Made by a program: the position numbers and the translations under genes. From the NCBI GenBank assembly GCA_017644325.1, contig JAEPLS010000002.1, positions 186,001-250,000 on the forward strand: DNA of 64,000 nt, read 5' to 3'. The DNA comes from Prochlorococcus marinus CUG1438. Lineage in GTDB: Bacteria > Cyanobacteriota > Cyanobacteriia > PCC-6307 > Cyanobiaceae. The notes below the pieces were generated by a model, which was not told where the DNA came from, did not search any database, and saw only the letters and a list, made by a program, of their open reading frames with translations. Below are positions 28,090-38,342 of this stretch, one piece after another (the stretch's first letter is position 1; every line of letters begins with the position of its first letter).

Positions 28090-29310
28090 GTGATAAAAAA
28101 AATTTATTCATTTTTACTAATTTTTCTTTTATTGGTAACATGTCCTTTCTTAATAAGATATTTACTTATAAATCAAAAAATAAGTATTTTAAATAGTATT
28201 TATTTTAATTTCCCTGGAATAATAAATAGAAATAAAAAATGTCCTAACTATGATGCTTTATTGAATCAAACTCTTGATAATTCTTTTAGTGTAACCATTA
28301 TAAATAATAAGGGTACAATAATTAGTTCCTACAATGATGAAGTTCCAAGATTGCCAGCATCAAATCAAAAATTATTCTCTTCAGCTTTTGTTTTAAGTAA
28401 ATATAAATTAAATAATAATTTAAAAACTTCCTTATTAAAAAATAAAAATAATTATTATTTGATTGGTCAAGGTGATCCAGATCTTAATTATGAAAATATA
28501 ATCGACCTAATTTCGAATGTTAAAGAAAATAAAGTTATCAACTTTAATATTGTAGAAATTGATTCAAAGTTATATTGGCCTAAAGGTTGGACAAATACAG
28601 ATAAACTATACGAATATGGATCTCCAATTACATCTCTTGCAATAGAAAGTAATTACAATAGATATGAAGATATTAATGCTTTAAAATATTTTATTAAAAA
28701 CTATTTAGAAAATAAATATTTAAATTCAAATGTAAATATTAATTTTTTTGACTCAAAAAAAAGATTCTATTTAAAAGATACTACCGAGATTAATAAAATT
28801 TATTCAACTCCAATACTTTCATTATTAACTCTAACAAATTCTGAAAGTCATAATTTTACTGCAGAATCTCTGTTTAAAAATGCCTCAAATACATGGAATG
28901 ATAATGATTATATAAAATTGAAAAATTGGTTAGAAAAAAAAGGTCTACCAGTAAATAATACATACTTTGCAGATGCGAGTGGATTGTCTAGAAAAAATAA
29001 AATTACAACAAAGTTAGTTGTGTTGTTTTTAGATAAGATGAGATATTCTAATGATTTTAATGCTTATCAATCTACACTTTCTATTACGGGAGTACGAGGA
29101 ACGTTAGCTAAAAGATTTGTAAATAGTGAATTATCTGGAAAGTTTTTTGGAAAAACTGGAACTCTTTCAAATGTCTTTGCACTATCTGGCTTTTTATATA
29201 AAAATGAGAAGCCAATAATTATTAGCATTATCCAAAATTCTAAAAATATTGATAAAGAAAAAGCCTTTAAACTATTAAGTGATGTTTATTATATAAAATC
29301 ATGTAATTAG
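28090..29310 (+). CDS. D-Ala-D-Ala carboxypeptidase/endopeptidase, PBP4 (DacB) family
   Basis: Serine peptidase acting on peptidoglycan cross-links outside the membrane. 406 residues with a GTG start. N-terminal hydrophobic anchor or signal (IYSFLLIFLLLVTCPFLIRYLL). The three penicillin-binding motifs are present: SxxK in LPASNQKLFSSAF (about 90-93), SxN in ESHNFTAESL, and KTG in FFGKTGTLSNV (about 354-356). Shorter than the ~470-residue E. coli protein, mainly in the insert between SxxK and SxN. Context (dapF upstream) fits cell-wall metabolism. Confidence 0.9.
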   Translation: MIKKIYSFLLIFLLLVTCPFLIRYLLINQKISILNSIYFNFPGIINRNKKCPNYDALLNQTLDNSFSVTIINNKGTIISSYNDEVPRLPASNQKLFSSAFVLSKYKLNNNLKTSLLKNKNNYYLIGQGDPDLNYENIIDLISNVKENKVINFNIVEIDSKLYWPKGWTNTDKLYEYGSPITSLAIESNYNRYEDINALKYFIKNYLENKYLNSNVNINFFDSKKRFYLKDTTEINKIYSTPILSLLTLTNSESHNFTAESLFKNASNTWNDNDYIKLKNWLEKKGLPVNNTYFADASGLSRKNKITTKLVVLFLDKMRYSNDFNAYQSTLSITGVRGTLAKRFVNSELSGKFFGKTGTLSNVFALSGFLYKNEKPIIISIIQNSKNIDKEKAFKLLSDVYYIKSCN

Positions 29311-29314
29311 AAAA

Positions 29315-29788
29315 TTATTTAAAATATTCTTTTAAATCTCTTTCAACACATGGGGGTACCATGTGATTAATTTCACCACCAAATTTCGCTACTTCTTTTA
29401 CTAAAGAACTACTAAGAAAACTAAAATTTGTATTTGTTGATAAAAATATAGTTTCAATATCATTATTTAGAGATTTATTTGTATGTGCAATCTGGAGTTC
29501 ATACTCAAAATCACTCATTGCCCTTAAGCCTCTTAAAATAAGATTAGCTTTTAAATCCTTTGCACAATCAACAGTAAGTCCTGAATAAGAAGTAATTTCA
29601 ACATTTGGTAAATGAGAGAGGGAATTTTTTATTTGTAACATTCTTTTTTGAAGATTAAATGTCGGTGTTTTAGAAGAATTTTCTAAAACAGCAACAACTA
29701 GATTGCCAAATAATTTTTCTGCTCTTTCTATTAAATCAAGATGACCGTTTGTTAAAGGATCGAATGTACCTGGATAAAGAATTTTCAT
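29315..29788 (-). CDS. coaD: Pantetheine-phosphate adenylyltransferase
   Basis: Penultimate step of coenzyme A synthesis: transfer of AMP from ATP to 4'-phosphopantetheine. 157 residues. Seen: [19 protein letters not shown] with the nucleotidyl-transferase T/HxGH motif (TNGH), [20 protein letters not shown], and [17 protein letters not shown]. Convergent with the PBP4-type gene (4 bp apart) and divergent from the flavin-reductase-like gene. Confidence 0.97.
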   Translation of the reverse strand: MKILYPGTFDPLTNGHLDLIERAEKLFGNLVVAVLENSSKTPTFNLQKRMLQIKNSLSHLPNVEITSYSGLTVDCAKDLKANLILRGLRAMSDFEYELQIAHTNKSLNNDIETIFLSTNTNFSFLSSSLVKEVAKFGGEINHMVPPCVERDLKEYFK

Positions 29789-29847
29789 GAATTTATTATG
29801 ATCGAATAAGAAATTTAGTTAAAATAAAATTATTAGATAAATCAATT

Positions 29848-30336
29848 ATGACATTAAATCTAGAAGCAAAAAAAATCTTATTAAGAAAAATACCTCACGG
29901 ATTATTTATTTGTGGAGTTAGAGACGAGGATAAAAATGAAGTTAATGGATTTACTGCAAGTTGGGTGACTCAAGGTTCCTTTACTCCACCATTAGTTGTA
30001 ATGGCTGTTAGAGCAGAGGGTTCTAGTCATGAAATAATAAAGTCTTCCAATAAGTTCTCATTAAATGTTCTCAAAAGTGATCAAAAGGATCTAGCAGCTG
30101 TTTTCTTTAAACCCCAAAAAGCATTAGGAGGTAGATTTGAATCTGTTGAATTTAATTTAGGTGAGCTTGGATTGCCTATTTTAGTTGATAGTGTAGGTGG
30201 AGTTGAATGTAATGTTGTTGGAAGTGTTGTTCATGGAGACCATACCGTTTTTGTAGGAGAGGTTCAATCTGCTTATTTGAATAATGATGTCGACTCACTA
30301 AATTTATCTTCAACTGGCTGGAATTATGGAGGTTAA
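29848..30336 (+). CDS. Flavin reductase-like (FMN-binding split barrel) protein
   Basis: 162 residues of the flavin-reductase-like domain family that binds FMN: LLRKIPHGLFICGVRDED, VNGFTASWVTQGSFTPPLVVMAV, SSNKFSLNVLKSDQ, GGVECNVVGSVVHGDHTVFVGEVQ. This fold also forms the C-terminal extension of cyanobacterial flavodiiron proteins; here it is free-standing. The electron donor and acceptor cannot be assigned. uvrC starts 9 bp downstream. Confidence 0.88.
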   Translation: MTLNLEAKKILLRKIPHGLFICGVRDEDKNEVNGFTASWVTQGSFTPPLVVMAVRAEGSSHEIIKSSNKFSLNVLKSDQKDLAAVFFKPQKALGGRFESVEFNLGELGLPILVDSVGGVECNVVGSVVHGDHTVFVGEVQSAYLNNDVDSLNLSSTGWNYGG

Positions 30337-30345
30337 CTACTATAA

Positions 30346-32304
30346 ATGAGTAATTCCTCTATCGAAACAATAGATAACAAATATAATTTTAAAATTGAAT
30401 ATAAATTAATAAATAATAAGCAGTTATTAAAATCAAGATTATCTGAAATTCCAAAGTCATCTGGATGTTATCTTTTTAAAGATATAGATAATAACTTACT
30501 TTATATAGGTAAATCTAAAAAATTACGCAGTAGAGTAAGTAGTTATTTCAATAATTATTCAGATTTAACTCCCCGATTAAATTTGATGGTTCGTCAAATC
30601 ACTGAAATAGAAATTATAGTTACAGATAGTGAATATGAAGCATTAAATTTAGAGTCAAATTTAATTAAAACAAACAAACCATACTTTAATATTCTTTTAA
30701 AGGATGATAAGAAATATCCATATCTTTGTATAACCTGGAGTGAAAAATATCCTCGAATATTTATTACAAGAAGGAGAAGAAATAGAAAAAATTTAGATAG
30801 ATATTATGGACCTTATGTTGATGTCGGATTATTAAGGAAAACATTATTTACTATAAAAAAAATATTTCCACTTAGACAAAGACCAAGGCCAGTCTATAAA
30901 GATAGAACTTGTTTGAATTATTCAATAGGAAGATGTCCAGGTGTTTGCCAAGAAGTTATATCATCTGAAGATTATAAAAAAATAATGAAACAAGTATCTA
31001 TGATATTTCAGGGAAGGAATGATGACTTAGAAATATTTTTACAAAAAAAAATGGTGGAATTTTCAAATAATTTAGATTATGAGAATGCAGCAAAAATAAG
31101 AGACCAAATTTCAGGTTTAAAATTATTAACTGAATCACAAAAAATATCAATACCAGATTCATCAATTAATAGAGATATCTTTGGAATAGTTTCCAAAAAA
31201 AATGTAGCTAGTATACAAATTTTCCAAATGAGATCTGGTAAACTCATTGGGAGAATTGGCTATAGTCAAAAGTTAAATAACGAAGACGAAAATCTTATTC
31301 TACAAAAGGTATTAGAAGAGCATTATATGAATGTTGAAGGCGTAGAAATTCCATCAGAAATTCTTATTCAATATAACCTTCCAAAAATAGCAACCTTAGA
31401 GGATTGGTTAACGGAACTAAGAAAAAAGAAAGTTAAAATCTTAATACCAAAAAGAAATAAAAAACATGAAACTGTAGAAATGGTTTTAAAGAATGCGAAA
31501 TTAGAATTAGATAGAATATTAAATGGGATACAAGATACTGAATCATCAATTGAGGATCTTGCTCAAATACTCGAATTAAGCGAACAACCTAAAAGAATTG
31601 AAGGTTATGATATAAGCCATATCCAAGGTAGTGACCCTGTAGCATCACAAGTAGTTTTTATTGATGGTATTCCTTCTAAACAGCATTATAGGAAATATAA
31701 AATTAAAGATCCAAATGTTTTTGTAGGACATAGTGATGATTTTGCTTCGATATATGAAGTAATACATAGAAGGTTTAGAAAATGGTCAATATTTAAAAAA
31801 AGCGGAGGCGATTTTTCAATATTAAATGATAAAACGAATAGTAAACTCGAGAATGAACTCTTATCAGATTGGCCTGATTTAATAATGATTGATGGAGGTA
31901 AAGGGCAATTAAATGCAGCTATTAAAGCATTAAGAGAATTAAATCTTGAGGAAGAAGTTACTATATGTTCATTGGCCAAAAAAAATGAAGAAATATTTAT
32001 TCCAGGCTTTACTAAGTCTCTTGATACTGATGAAAATCAAAAAGGAGTTCTTCTATTAAGAAGGGTAAGAGATGAAGCACATAGATTTGCATTATCTTTT
32101 CATAGAGACAAAAGATCTAAAAGAATGAATAGATCACAATTGTCCCAAATTAGTGGATTAGGCCCATCAAGAATAAGAGAATTGCTTGAGCATTTTAAAT
32201 CAATAGACGCCATAAGAATAGCTAGTAAAGAAGAGTTATCAAAAGTTAAAGGACTAGGAAAAAATTCTGTAAATGATATATATGAATATTTTCACGAGTT
32301 ATAA
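30346..32304 (+). CDS. uvrC: Excinuclease ABC subunit C
   Basis: Makes both incisions in nucleotide excision repair. 652 residues. Seen: N-terminal GIY-YIG nuclease (SSGCYLFKDIDNNLLYIGKS, about 39-58), a cysteine patch CLNYSIGRCPGVC, UVR helix (LDYENAAKIRDQI), the RNase H-like second nuclease domain (RIEGYDISHIQGSDPVASQV, LIMIDGGKGQLNAA, RDEAHRFALSFHR), and C-terminal helix-hairpin-helix pair (ISGLGPSRIRELLEHF, VKGLGKNSVNDI). Relevant for a surface-ocean, UV-exposed cell. Confidence 0.98.
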   Translation: MSNSSIETIDNKYNFKIEYKLINNKQLLKSRLSEIPKSSGCYLFKDIDNNLLYIGKSKKLRSRVSSYFNNYSDLTPRLNLMVRQITEIEIIVTDSEYEALNLESNLIKTNKPYFNILLKDDKKYPYLCITWSEKYPRIFITRRRRNRKNLDRYYGPYVDVGLLRKTLFTIKKIFPLRQRPRPVYKDRTCLNYSIGRCPGVCQEVISSEDYKKIMKQVSMIFQGRNDDLEIFLQKKMVEFSNNLDYENAAKIRDQISGLKLLTESQKISIPDSSINRDIFGIVSKKNVASIQIFQMRSGKLIGRIGYSQKLNNEDENLILQKVLEEHYMNVEGVEIPSEILIQYNLPKIATLEDWLTELRKKKVKILIPKRNKKHETVEMVLKNAKLELDRILNGIQDTESSIEDLAQILELSEQPKRIEGYDISHIQGSDPVASQVVFIDGIPSKQHYRKYKIKDPNVFVGHSDDFASIYEVIHRRFRKWSIFKKSGGDFSILNDKTNSKLENELLSDWPDLIMIDGGKGQLNAAIKALRELNLEEEVTICSLAKKNEEIFIPGFTKSLDTDENQKGVLLLRRVRDEAHRFALSFHRDKRSKRMNRSQLSQISGLGPSRIRELLEHFKSIDAIRIASKEELSKVKGLGKNSVNDIYEYFHEL

Positions 32305-32391
32305 ATATTAATTAAATTTTTGAAAAATAGATTTATTGATAATGTTAAATATAACTATATTAAATATATAATTATAAATTAATCTAGTAAT

Positions 32392-32958
32392 TTGGCAGTC
32401 GAAGCATATCTCTGGTTTAAATCACTTCACATTATTGGTGTAATAGTTTGGTTTTCAGGACTTTTTTATTTAGTAAGACTTTTTATCTATCATGAAGAAT
32501 CTAAAAATATGGATAATGAATTAAAAATTGCCTTTAACAAACAATATACCTTGATGGAAAAAAGGCTGGCTAATATAATCACAACTCCTGGGATGATATT
32601 AGCTTTAAGTATGGCTATATGCATGATTATTATGCAACCAAGTTGGTTAAGTGAGAAGTGGTTGCAAATTAAAATTTCTTTTGTTTTAGGATTAGTAATT
32701 TATCATTCTTATTGTTATAAAATAATGTATTCATTACAAAATGGTACCTCAACCATTTCAGCTAAAAACCTTAGATTATTAAATGAATTGCCTACTTTAT
32801 TATTATTTATAATTGTACTTTTAGTTATTTTTAAAAATAATTTTCCTACTAGTGTTGCTACATGGAGTGTAGTTGGACTAATTATTTTCATGTTGGCTTC
32901 AATACAATTATATGCAAAGATTAGAAAGAAAAATGAGAATTCATTAAGTAATGAATAG
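32392..32958 (+). CDS. hemJ: HemJ-like protoporphyrinogen IX oxidase
   Basis: 188-residue membrane protein with four hydrophobic segments and the HemJ signature YLWFKSLHIIGVIVWFSGL at the N-terminus plus FYLVRLFIYH; the conserved His in FKSLHIIG is the haem-linked residue known in the family. HemJ replaces HemG/HemY in most cyanobacteria and feeds haem and chlorophyll synthesis. The start is TTG (TTGGCAGTCGAAGC) with no obvious Shine-Dalgarno. It overlaps the PHP gene start by 8 bases. Confidence 0.88.
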   Translation: MAVEAYLWFKSLHIIGVIVWFSGLFYLVRLFIYHEESKNMDNELKIAFNKQYTLMEKRLANIITTPGMILALSMAICMIIMQPSWLSEKWLQIKISFVLGLVIYHSYCYKIMYSLQNGTSTISAKNLRLLNELPTLLLFIIVLLVIFKNNFPTSVATWSVVGLIIFMLASIQLYAKIRKKNENSLSNE

Positions 32959-33598
32959 GGAAGATTTAAAAAAATTAACTGCCAATATTAATAAAAATAG
33001 TTGTCCTAAAAATATTAATTTTCACTGTCATACAAAATTTAGCGATGGAAGTTTAGAACCGTATGAACTTTTAGAACAAGCTTATAAAAATAACTTGAAA
33101 TTTTTGTCAATAACCGATCATCATACAATTAAAGCTCATGAATATATAAAAAAAAATAATATACTCAAAAAATATCCAAAAGATTCTTTTACATTAATTT
33201 CGGGAATAGAAATTAATTGTTTAATACTAGGATGTTTAGTACATGTAATAGGATTGGGAATAGATATTAAAAGTAGATACCTAAATCCCTACATCCTTGG
33301 AGAATCTCCAATAGGTAATGATTTAAATATTAAGTCAGTTAGTAAAGCAATAAATTTAGCTGGTGGTTTATCATTTCTTGCACATCCAGCGAGGTACAGA
33401 ATACCCTTTTATAAATTAATTCCAGAGGCCAAATCACAAGGTATTGATGGAATAGAGGTTTGGTACGATTATGAACTTAATGAAGTATGGAATCCTAGTT
33501 TATTTGTATGTTCAGAAATAGATAAATTAGCAGATAAATATTCAATGCTAAAAACATGCGGAACAGATAGTCATGGCCTTTCACTATTAGGCAGATAA
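32951..33598 (+). CDS. PHP domain metal-dependent phosphoesterase
   Basis: 215 residues of the PHP (polymerase and histidinol phosphatase) superfamily: NFHCHTKFSDGSLEPYELLEQA, SITDHHTIKAHEY, LISGIEINCLI, FLAHPARYR and CGTDSHGLSLLG hold the expected metal-binding His/Asp residues. Likely hydrolyses a nucleotide or sugar phosphate; the substrate is not evident. Its start overlaps hemJ by 8 bases, and its stop is 1 base from the convergent cobN stop. Confidence 0.88.
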   Translation: MNREDLKKLTANINKNSCPKNINFHCHTKFSDGSLEPYELLEQAYKNNLKFLSITDHHTIKAHEYIKKNNILKKYPKDSFTLISGIEINCLILGCLVHVIGLGIDIKSRYLNPYILGESPIGNDLNIKSVSKAINLAGGLSFLAHPARYRIPFYKLIPEAKSQGIDGIEVWYDYELNEVWNPSLFVCSEIDKLADKYSMLKTCGTDSHGLSLLGR

Positions 33599-33599
33599 T

Positions 33600-36500
33600 T
33601 TAGAATTCGTTTTTTTCAATTTTTGAATCAGTATTAATAATTATCTTCTTCAAATTTTCAATGACATCTGAAGAACAATTATTCCACATTTTTCTATTAA
33701 CAATTTCAAGAAATCTTTGTGCAATATCTCTTAAAGCCCATGGATTATTTTCTAGAAAGAAATTCATAAGATCACGATCACATAACCATGATTTATAAAC
33801 TTCCTCATAACACCAATCTGATACTACTTCAGTAGAAGCATCAAAAGCATATAAATAATCTAGTGTCGCAGAAAATTCAAACGCTCCTTTATAGCCGTTA
33901 TCCTTCATTCCGTTTATCCATTTAGGGTTAAGTATTCTTGATATAACGACCTTATTAACTTCATCATGTAATTTTGAAATTTTAGATAATCCAAATTTAG
34001 ATAAATCCCCATGATACATTTCAGGTAATTTACCGCTCAATTTTTTTACTGCTGAAGATAAACCACCCTGAAACTGATAATAGTCATCAGAATCTAAAAT
34101 ATCATGTTCCTTATTATCTTGATTATGAACAACTAATTGCACTTTTTTAAGAGCGTTTTCTAATGATTTTTTATCCTCAATAGGTTCAATATTATCACTA
34201 TAAATCCACTTACTCCAATTAAGAAAAGATTCTCCAAAATCTTCTATATTTTCCCAATTAGAATTTGAAATTAGTTCTTGTAGACCAGCTCCATATGAAC
34301 CTGGGGCTGAACCAAATATACGATTAATTGGATCACCAACCTTTAATGCTCCAGCAAGAGGGTTAAATTTATCATTCTCATTAAGATTAGAAATCAGATT
34401 TATTGCTTTAGAAGTTAATTTGACTAACTGAGGAAATGCATCTCTAAACATTCCCGAAATCCTTAATGTAACATCTACTCTTGGCCTATCGAGAACAGAT
34501 AAAGGGATGATTTCTAAGTCAACTACTCTTCTTGAGGGGCCATCCCATATAGGTTGTACGCCTAATAAATATAATATTTGACAAATGTCTTCTCCACCAT
34601 TTCGCATGGTGGATGTTGCCCATACAGATATTGCCATATTTTTTAAATCTTCTCCATTTTCTTGTTTGTATAAATCAAGTATTTGAGACGCAGATTTACA
34701 ACCAACACTCCATGCTGATTCAGTTGGCAGTCCTCTAGCATCAACTGAAAAGAAATTTTTACCTGTGGGTAAAGCTTCAGTTTTACCTCTAGTAGGGGCT
34801 CCAGATGGACCACTTTTTACATATTTGCCATTTAATGAATTAATAAATGATAATTTTTCATTATAAGGAGAATTAATTATTGGATTTAGGATCTCATTTT
34901 TTAATAATAAAAAATAATTATTATGTTTTTTATCATTAAAGAAATAGTCTATTATTTTCTGATTTTTATATTTTTCTAGATATTCTATATTAGTTTTGTT
35001 TTTGTAAAAAAATAAATATATTATATATTTGGCTTGTTGTTCCAAAAACTCAATAGCCATCCTAAAATTTAAAATTTTTTTGTTTGAAAACCTGAATAAT
35101 ATTTTTTTATCCATTTCAGTTAACTTTTGATCATATTTATTTGTCCAAGGATTCAAATCTAGTTTTAAATTTTTCGCTATATATTGAACAACACCAATGC
35201 GGTTGGCATTTGGTACTCTAGCAATACACAAGAATAAATTTATTTCATTAATATTATTCTGCCTATTGCCAAAAACGTGCAAACCTGTTCTAATTTGGGA
35301 TTCTTTAATTTTGCATAGAAAGGAATCAATTTCTTCTATTTGATTATTTTTATTATCTAAAGTAATTTCACTAAATTCTTTTTTAATTAATTCAAAAATT
35401 GATTTTTCTATTATTTCAATACGATTAGAATTTAATAATTTTGCTTCAAAATATTCGTCTAAATAATTTTCTAATATTGAATATTTTCCATATAATTCTG
35501 ACCTATCCAAAGGAGGGGTTAAATGATCAATAATTGTGGCAGCAGTTCTTCTTTTAGCTTGGGATCCTTCTCCAGGATCATTTACGATAAAGGGATATAT
35601 GTGAGGTATTGCTGGACAAATAATATTTGGAAAACATTTATTGCTGAGACCTATAGATTTGCCAGGTAACCATTCAACAGTCCCATGTTTACCAATATGA
35701 CATATAGCATTTGCATTAAAAACCTTTTCAATCCAAAAATATTGTGCTAGATATCTATGAGGAGGTGGAAGATCAGGAGAATGAATATCCCTATCAGTGT
35801 AAGCTTCATAACCTCGTTGAGGTTGAATCAATAATGTTATTTTTCCAAATCTAAGACCATTTATTGAGAAGCCTTCATTATCTAGATCTATTGCATCAGA
35901 TGGTTTACCCCAACGATTAACAATAATATTTTTTGGATCAAGTTCTAAATAATTCCAATATTTTAAATATTCACTAAGTGGTAAGTAATCTAACGGTCTA
36001 TTATTTTGAGATTCAATATCATTAGTTCTAGTTTTTATAAGCATTGACATTAATTCCGAAGAATCTTGAGGATAATCACAAGCTCCAAGGTCATAACCTT
36101 CTAATTTTAACCAATTAAGAATATTTATTATTGAAGATGGTGTATTTAGACCAACTCCATTACCAATTCTTGCGTTCCTTACTGGATAATTACTTATTAC
36201 TAAACAAATTCTTTTATCAAAATTATTAAGTTTCTGAAGTTTCACATAATTTGATGCAAATTTTGTAATCCATTCAATCCCTACTTGATCAGCTTTGTAA
36301 CTAGTTATTTCACTGTAAAGTTTATTTTTTTTTGAAATTATTTCTTTAAATGCAGAAGGGCAGGTAGTAATTCTTCCATCAAATTCCGGAATAATTATTT
36401 GCATTAATAAATCAGATGAATTCATCCCAATTGATGAATTTGACCAATTTTTTTTTGATAAATTAGAAGAAAGAAGCTGTAAAATTGGGATTTTAAGAGA

Positions 36501-37337
36501 AGTAAAAATGTTTGTAGAATTTTCAATCAAATTATTATTTTTGATTTGAGATGAAGAAAATGAAGTTGTGGTAATTATTATTTTAATATCTTCTTTTTTA
36601 AAAATTTCTATTAATTTCTTTTGAATACTATGATCTTTTAGAGTTGAAATAAAAAATGTTTTAGGGGATAATCCGCATTTTCTTAACTGCAAATTAAGTT
36701 TTTCGTTTACTTCAATTTCATTAGCCAAAAAAAGCGATTTATAGGATATTATTCCAATCTTTTCTCCTTTTTCAATTTTCCAATCATACAAATAAGGATC
36801 TGCATAAAAAGAAATCTTCAAAAACTCATCAGGAATTAATGTTTCATCTTTTTTTAGGTAATTTAAACAATTAAGAAATTTTCTATAATTTTCCAGTCCT
36901 CCAGATCTTAGTAATCTAGAAAAATTTAATGCTAGATCTTTATCTATACTACTTATTTCACATAAGGAAACTTCCTGATCGAGGGTCCCTGATAAGATTA
37001 CTAACTTCCTTTCTTTATCAACTGCTTGCCAATTTAAAAGTTGTTCAATTCCATAGTTCCATGTACCTTTATCTCCGAATAATCGTAGTACGACAACTTT
37101 TGCATAATTAATTGTTTTTAATAGATAATTATCTACTTGAGCTGAGGAATTTAAATTAGATATTTCTAAAGCTCTAATATTATTTTTTAATGAAGCAAAT
37201 TCTTTTTCTAACAATAAGGTCGATAAGAGATTTAAATCAGCTTTGACACTTGTTATAAAAATAAAATCTGCAACTGGTTGCTCTATTAAATCATCCTTAT
37301 TCTTTTCATTTCCTGCTATATTTAATATCCTGTGCAT
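33600..37337 (-). CDS. cobN: Cobaltochelatase large subunit CobN
   Basis: 1245-residue subunit that inserts cobalt into a cobyrinate ring in the aerobic route (a relative of magnesium chelatase ChlH). Seen: GVGLNTPSSIINILNWLKLEGYDLG, QPQRGYEAYTDRDIHSPDLPPPHRYLAQYFWI, HIGKHGTVEWLPGKSIGLS, PFIVNDPGEGSQAKRRTAATIIDHLTPPL, RVDVTLRISGMFRDAFPQL and EFSATLDYLYAFDAS, typical CobN/BchH blocks. Cobalamin synthesis here links to B12-dependent metH 1 kb away and to cobU at 53.1 kb. Divergent from ilvE. No cobalamin riboswitch is possible in the 66-bp leader. Confidence 0.96.
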   Translation of the reverse strand: MHRILNIAGNEKNKDDLIEQPVADFIFITSVKADLNLLSTLLLEKEFASLKNNIRALEISNLNSSAQVDNYLLKTINYAKVVVLRLFGDKGTWNYGIEQLLNWQAVDKERKLVILSGTLDQEVSLCEISSIDKDLALNFSRLLRSGGLENYRKFLNCLNYLKKDETLIPDEFLKISFYADPYLYDWKIEKGEKIGIISYKSLFLANEIEVNEKLNLQLRKCGLSPKTFFISTLKDHSIQKKLIEIFKKEDIKIIITTTSFSSSQIKNNNLIENSTNIFTSLKIPILQLLSSNLSKKNWSNSSIGMNSSDLLMQIIIPEFDGRITTCPSAFKEIISKKNKLYSEITSYKADQVGIEWITKFASNYVKLQKLNNFDKRICLVISNYPVRNARIGNGVGLNTPSSIINILNWLKLEGYDLGACDYPQDSSELMSMLIKTRTNDIESQNNRPLDYLPLSEYLKYWNYLELDPKNIIVNRWGKPSDAIDLDNEGFSINGLRFGKITLLIQPQRGYEAYTDRDIHSPDLPPPHRYLAQYFWIEKVFNANAICHIGKHGTVEWLPGKSIGLSNKCFPNIICPAIPHIYPFIVNDPGEGSQAKRRTAATIIDHLTPPLDRSELYGKYSILENYLDEYFEAKLLNSNRIEIIEKSIFELIKKEFSEITLDNKNNQIEEIDSFLCKIKESQIRTGLHVFGNRQNNINEINLFLCIARVPNANRIGVVQYIAKNLKLDLNPWTNKYDQKLTEMDKKILFRFSNKKILNFRMAIEFLEQQAKYIIYLFFYKNKTNIEYLEKYKNQKIIDYFFNDKKHNNYFLLLKNEILNPIINSPYNEKLSFINSLNGKYVKSGPSGAPTRGKTEALPTGKNFFSVDARGLPTESAWSVGCKSASQILDLYKQENGEDLKNMAISVWATSTMRNGGEDICQILYLLGVQPIWDGPSRRVVDLEIIPLSVLDRPRVDVTLRISGMFRDAFPQLVKLTSKAINLISNLNENDKFNPLAGALKVGDPINRIFGSAPGSYGAGLQELISNSNWENIEDFGESFLNWSKWIYSDNIEPIEDKKSLENALKKVQLVVHNQDNKEHDILDSDDYYQFQGGLSSAVKKLSGKLPEMYHGDLSKFGLSKISKLHDEVNKVVISRILNPKWINGMKDNGYKGAFEFSATLDYLYAFDASTEVVSDWCYEEVYKSWLCDRDLMNFFLENNPWALRDIAQRFLEIVNRKMWNNCSSDVIENLKKIIINTDSKIEKNEF

Positions 37338-37403
37338 TTTTATATATAAATAGGGTTTAGAATACGTAAGTAGGATAAAACAAGTTTACCTTAATTAAAT
37401 AAA

Positions 37404-38324
37404 TTGAATATGCATGAATTTCTTCCTTACGCCTGGTTCGAAGGTAAATGTATTCCATTTAAAGAAGCAAAAATATCAATAGCTACTCACGCTCTACATT
37501 ATGGTACTGCTGCATTTGGTGGAATGCGAGCAATACCTAACCCTACAAATAAAGAAGAATTTCTCTTATTTAGAACTGATAAACATATAAAAAGATTATC
37601 TCAAAGTGCAAAATTACTCTTAACTGATATTTCTGAAGAATATATTTTTAAAGCCTTAGAGGAAGTTATAAAAAGAAATAAACCAGAAAAACCTATCTAT
37701 ATTAGACCATTCGTATATACAAGCGATTTAGGTATAGCTCCAAGGTTACACAATATTGAAACAGATTTCTTTATTTATTGTATTGAACTGGGAGATTATC
37801 TATCCCCAGATGGTGTTTCTTGTAGAATGAGTAGTTGGACTAGACAAGAAGATAGATCTCTCCCATTGAGAGGAAAAATAAGTGGAGCTTATATTACTAG
37901 TTCATTAGCTAAAACAGAAGCTAGTTTATCGGGTTTTGATGAAGCCTTGCTATTAAATTCAAGTGGTAAAGTAAGCGAAGCTAGTGGCATGAATTTATTT
38001 ATTGTAAGAAACGGAGACTTAATCACTCCTGGTGTTGATCAAGATATACTTGAGGGTATTACTAGAGCTAGTGTAATTGAATTAGCAAAATCCTTTGGAA
38101 TAAATGTAATTGAAAGACCTGTTGATAAAACAGAATTATTAATAGCAGATGAAGTTTTTCTAACTGGTACAGCAGCAAAAATTACTCCAGTTAAAAAAAT
38201 TGAATCAAGTGAATTAAATGGTGAAAGACCAATAATGAATAAATTAAAAAGTAAGCTTATAGAAATAACAGAAGGTCGTTCTCAAGACTATGATAATTGG
38301 GTAACAAGAATTTCTTTAAAATAA
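37404..38324 (+). CDS. ilvE: Branched-chain amino acid aminotransferase
   Basis: Last step of Ile, Val and Leu synthesis; class IV PLP aminotransferase. 306 residues. Seen: FLPYAWFEGKCIPFKEAKIS, THALHYGTAAFGGMRAI, the PLP lysine region GKISGAYITSSLAKTEA, and GKVSEASGMNLFIVRNG, TPGVDQDILEGITR, EVFLTGTAAKITPV. Likely start ATG at 37410 or 37404 (two Met in MNMHEF). metH begins 18 bp downstream, so the two may share a message. Confidence 0.96.
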   Translation: MNMHEFLPYAWFEGKCIPFKEAKISIATHALHYGTAAFGGMRAIPNPTNKEEFLLFRTDKHIKRLSQSAKLLLTDISEEYIFKALEEVIKRNKPEKPIYIRPFVYTSDLGIAPRLHNIETDFFIYCIELGDYLSPDGVSCRMSSWTRQEDRSLPLRGKISGAYITSSLAKTEASLSGFDEALLLNSSGKVSEASGMNLFIVRNGDLITPGVDQDILEGITRASVIELAKSFGINVIERPVDKTELLIADEVFLTGTAAKITPVKKIESSELNGERPIMNKLKSKLIEITEGRSQDYDNWVTRISLK

Positions 38325-38342
38325 ATAAATTTTTATCTAGAA

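Noticed and set aside
37338-38342. Cobalamin riboswitch upstream of cobN or metH
   Set aside because: The cobN leader is 66 bp and the metH leader 18 bp, too short for the riboswitch; no B12-box word seen.
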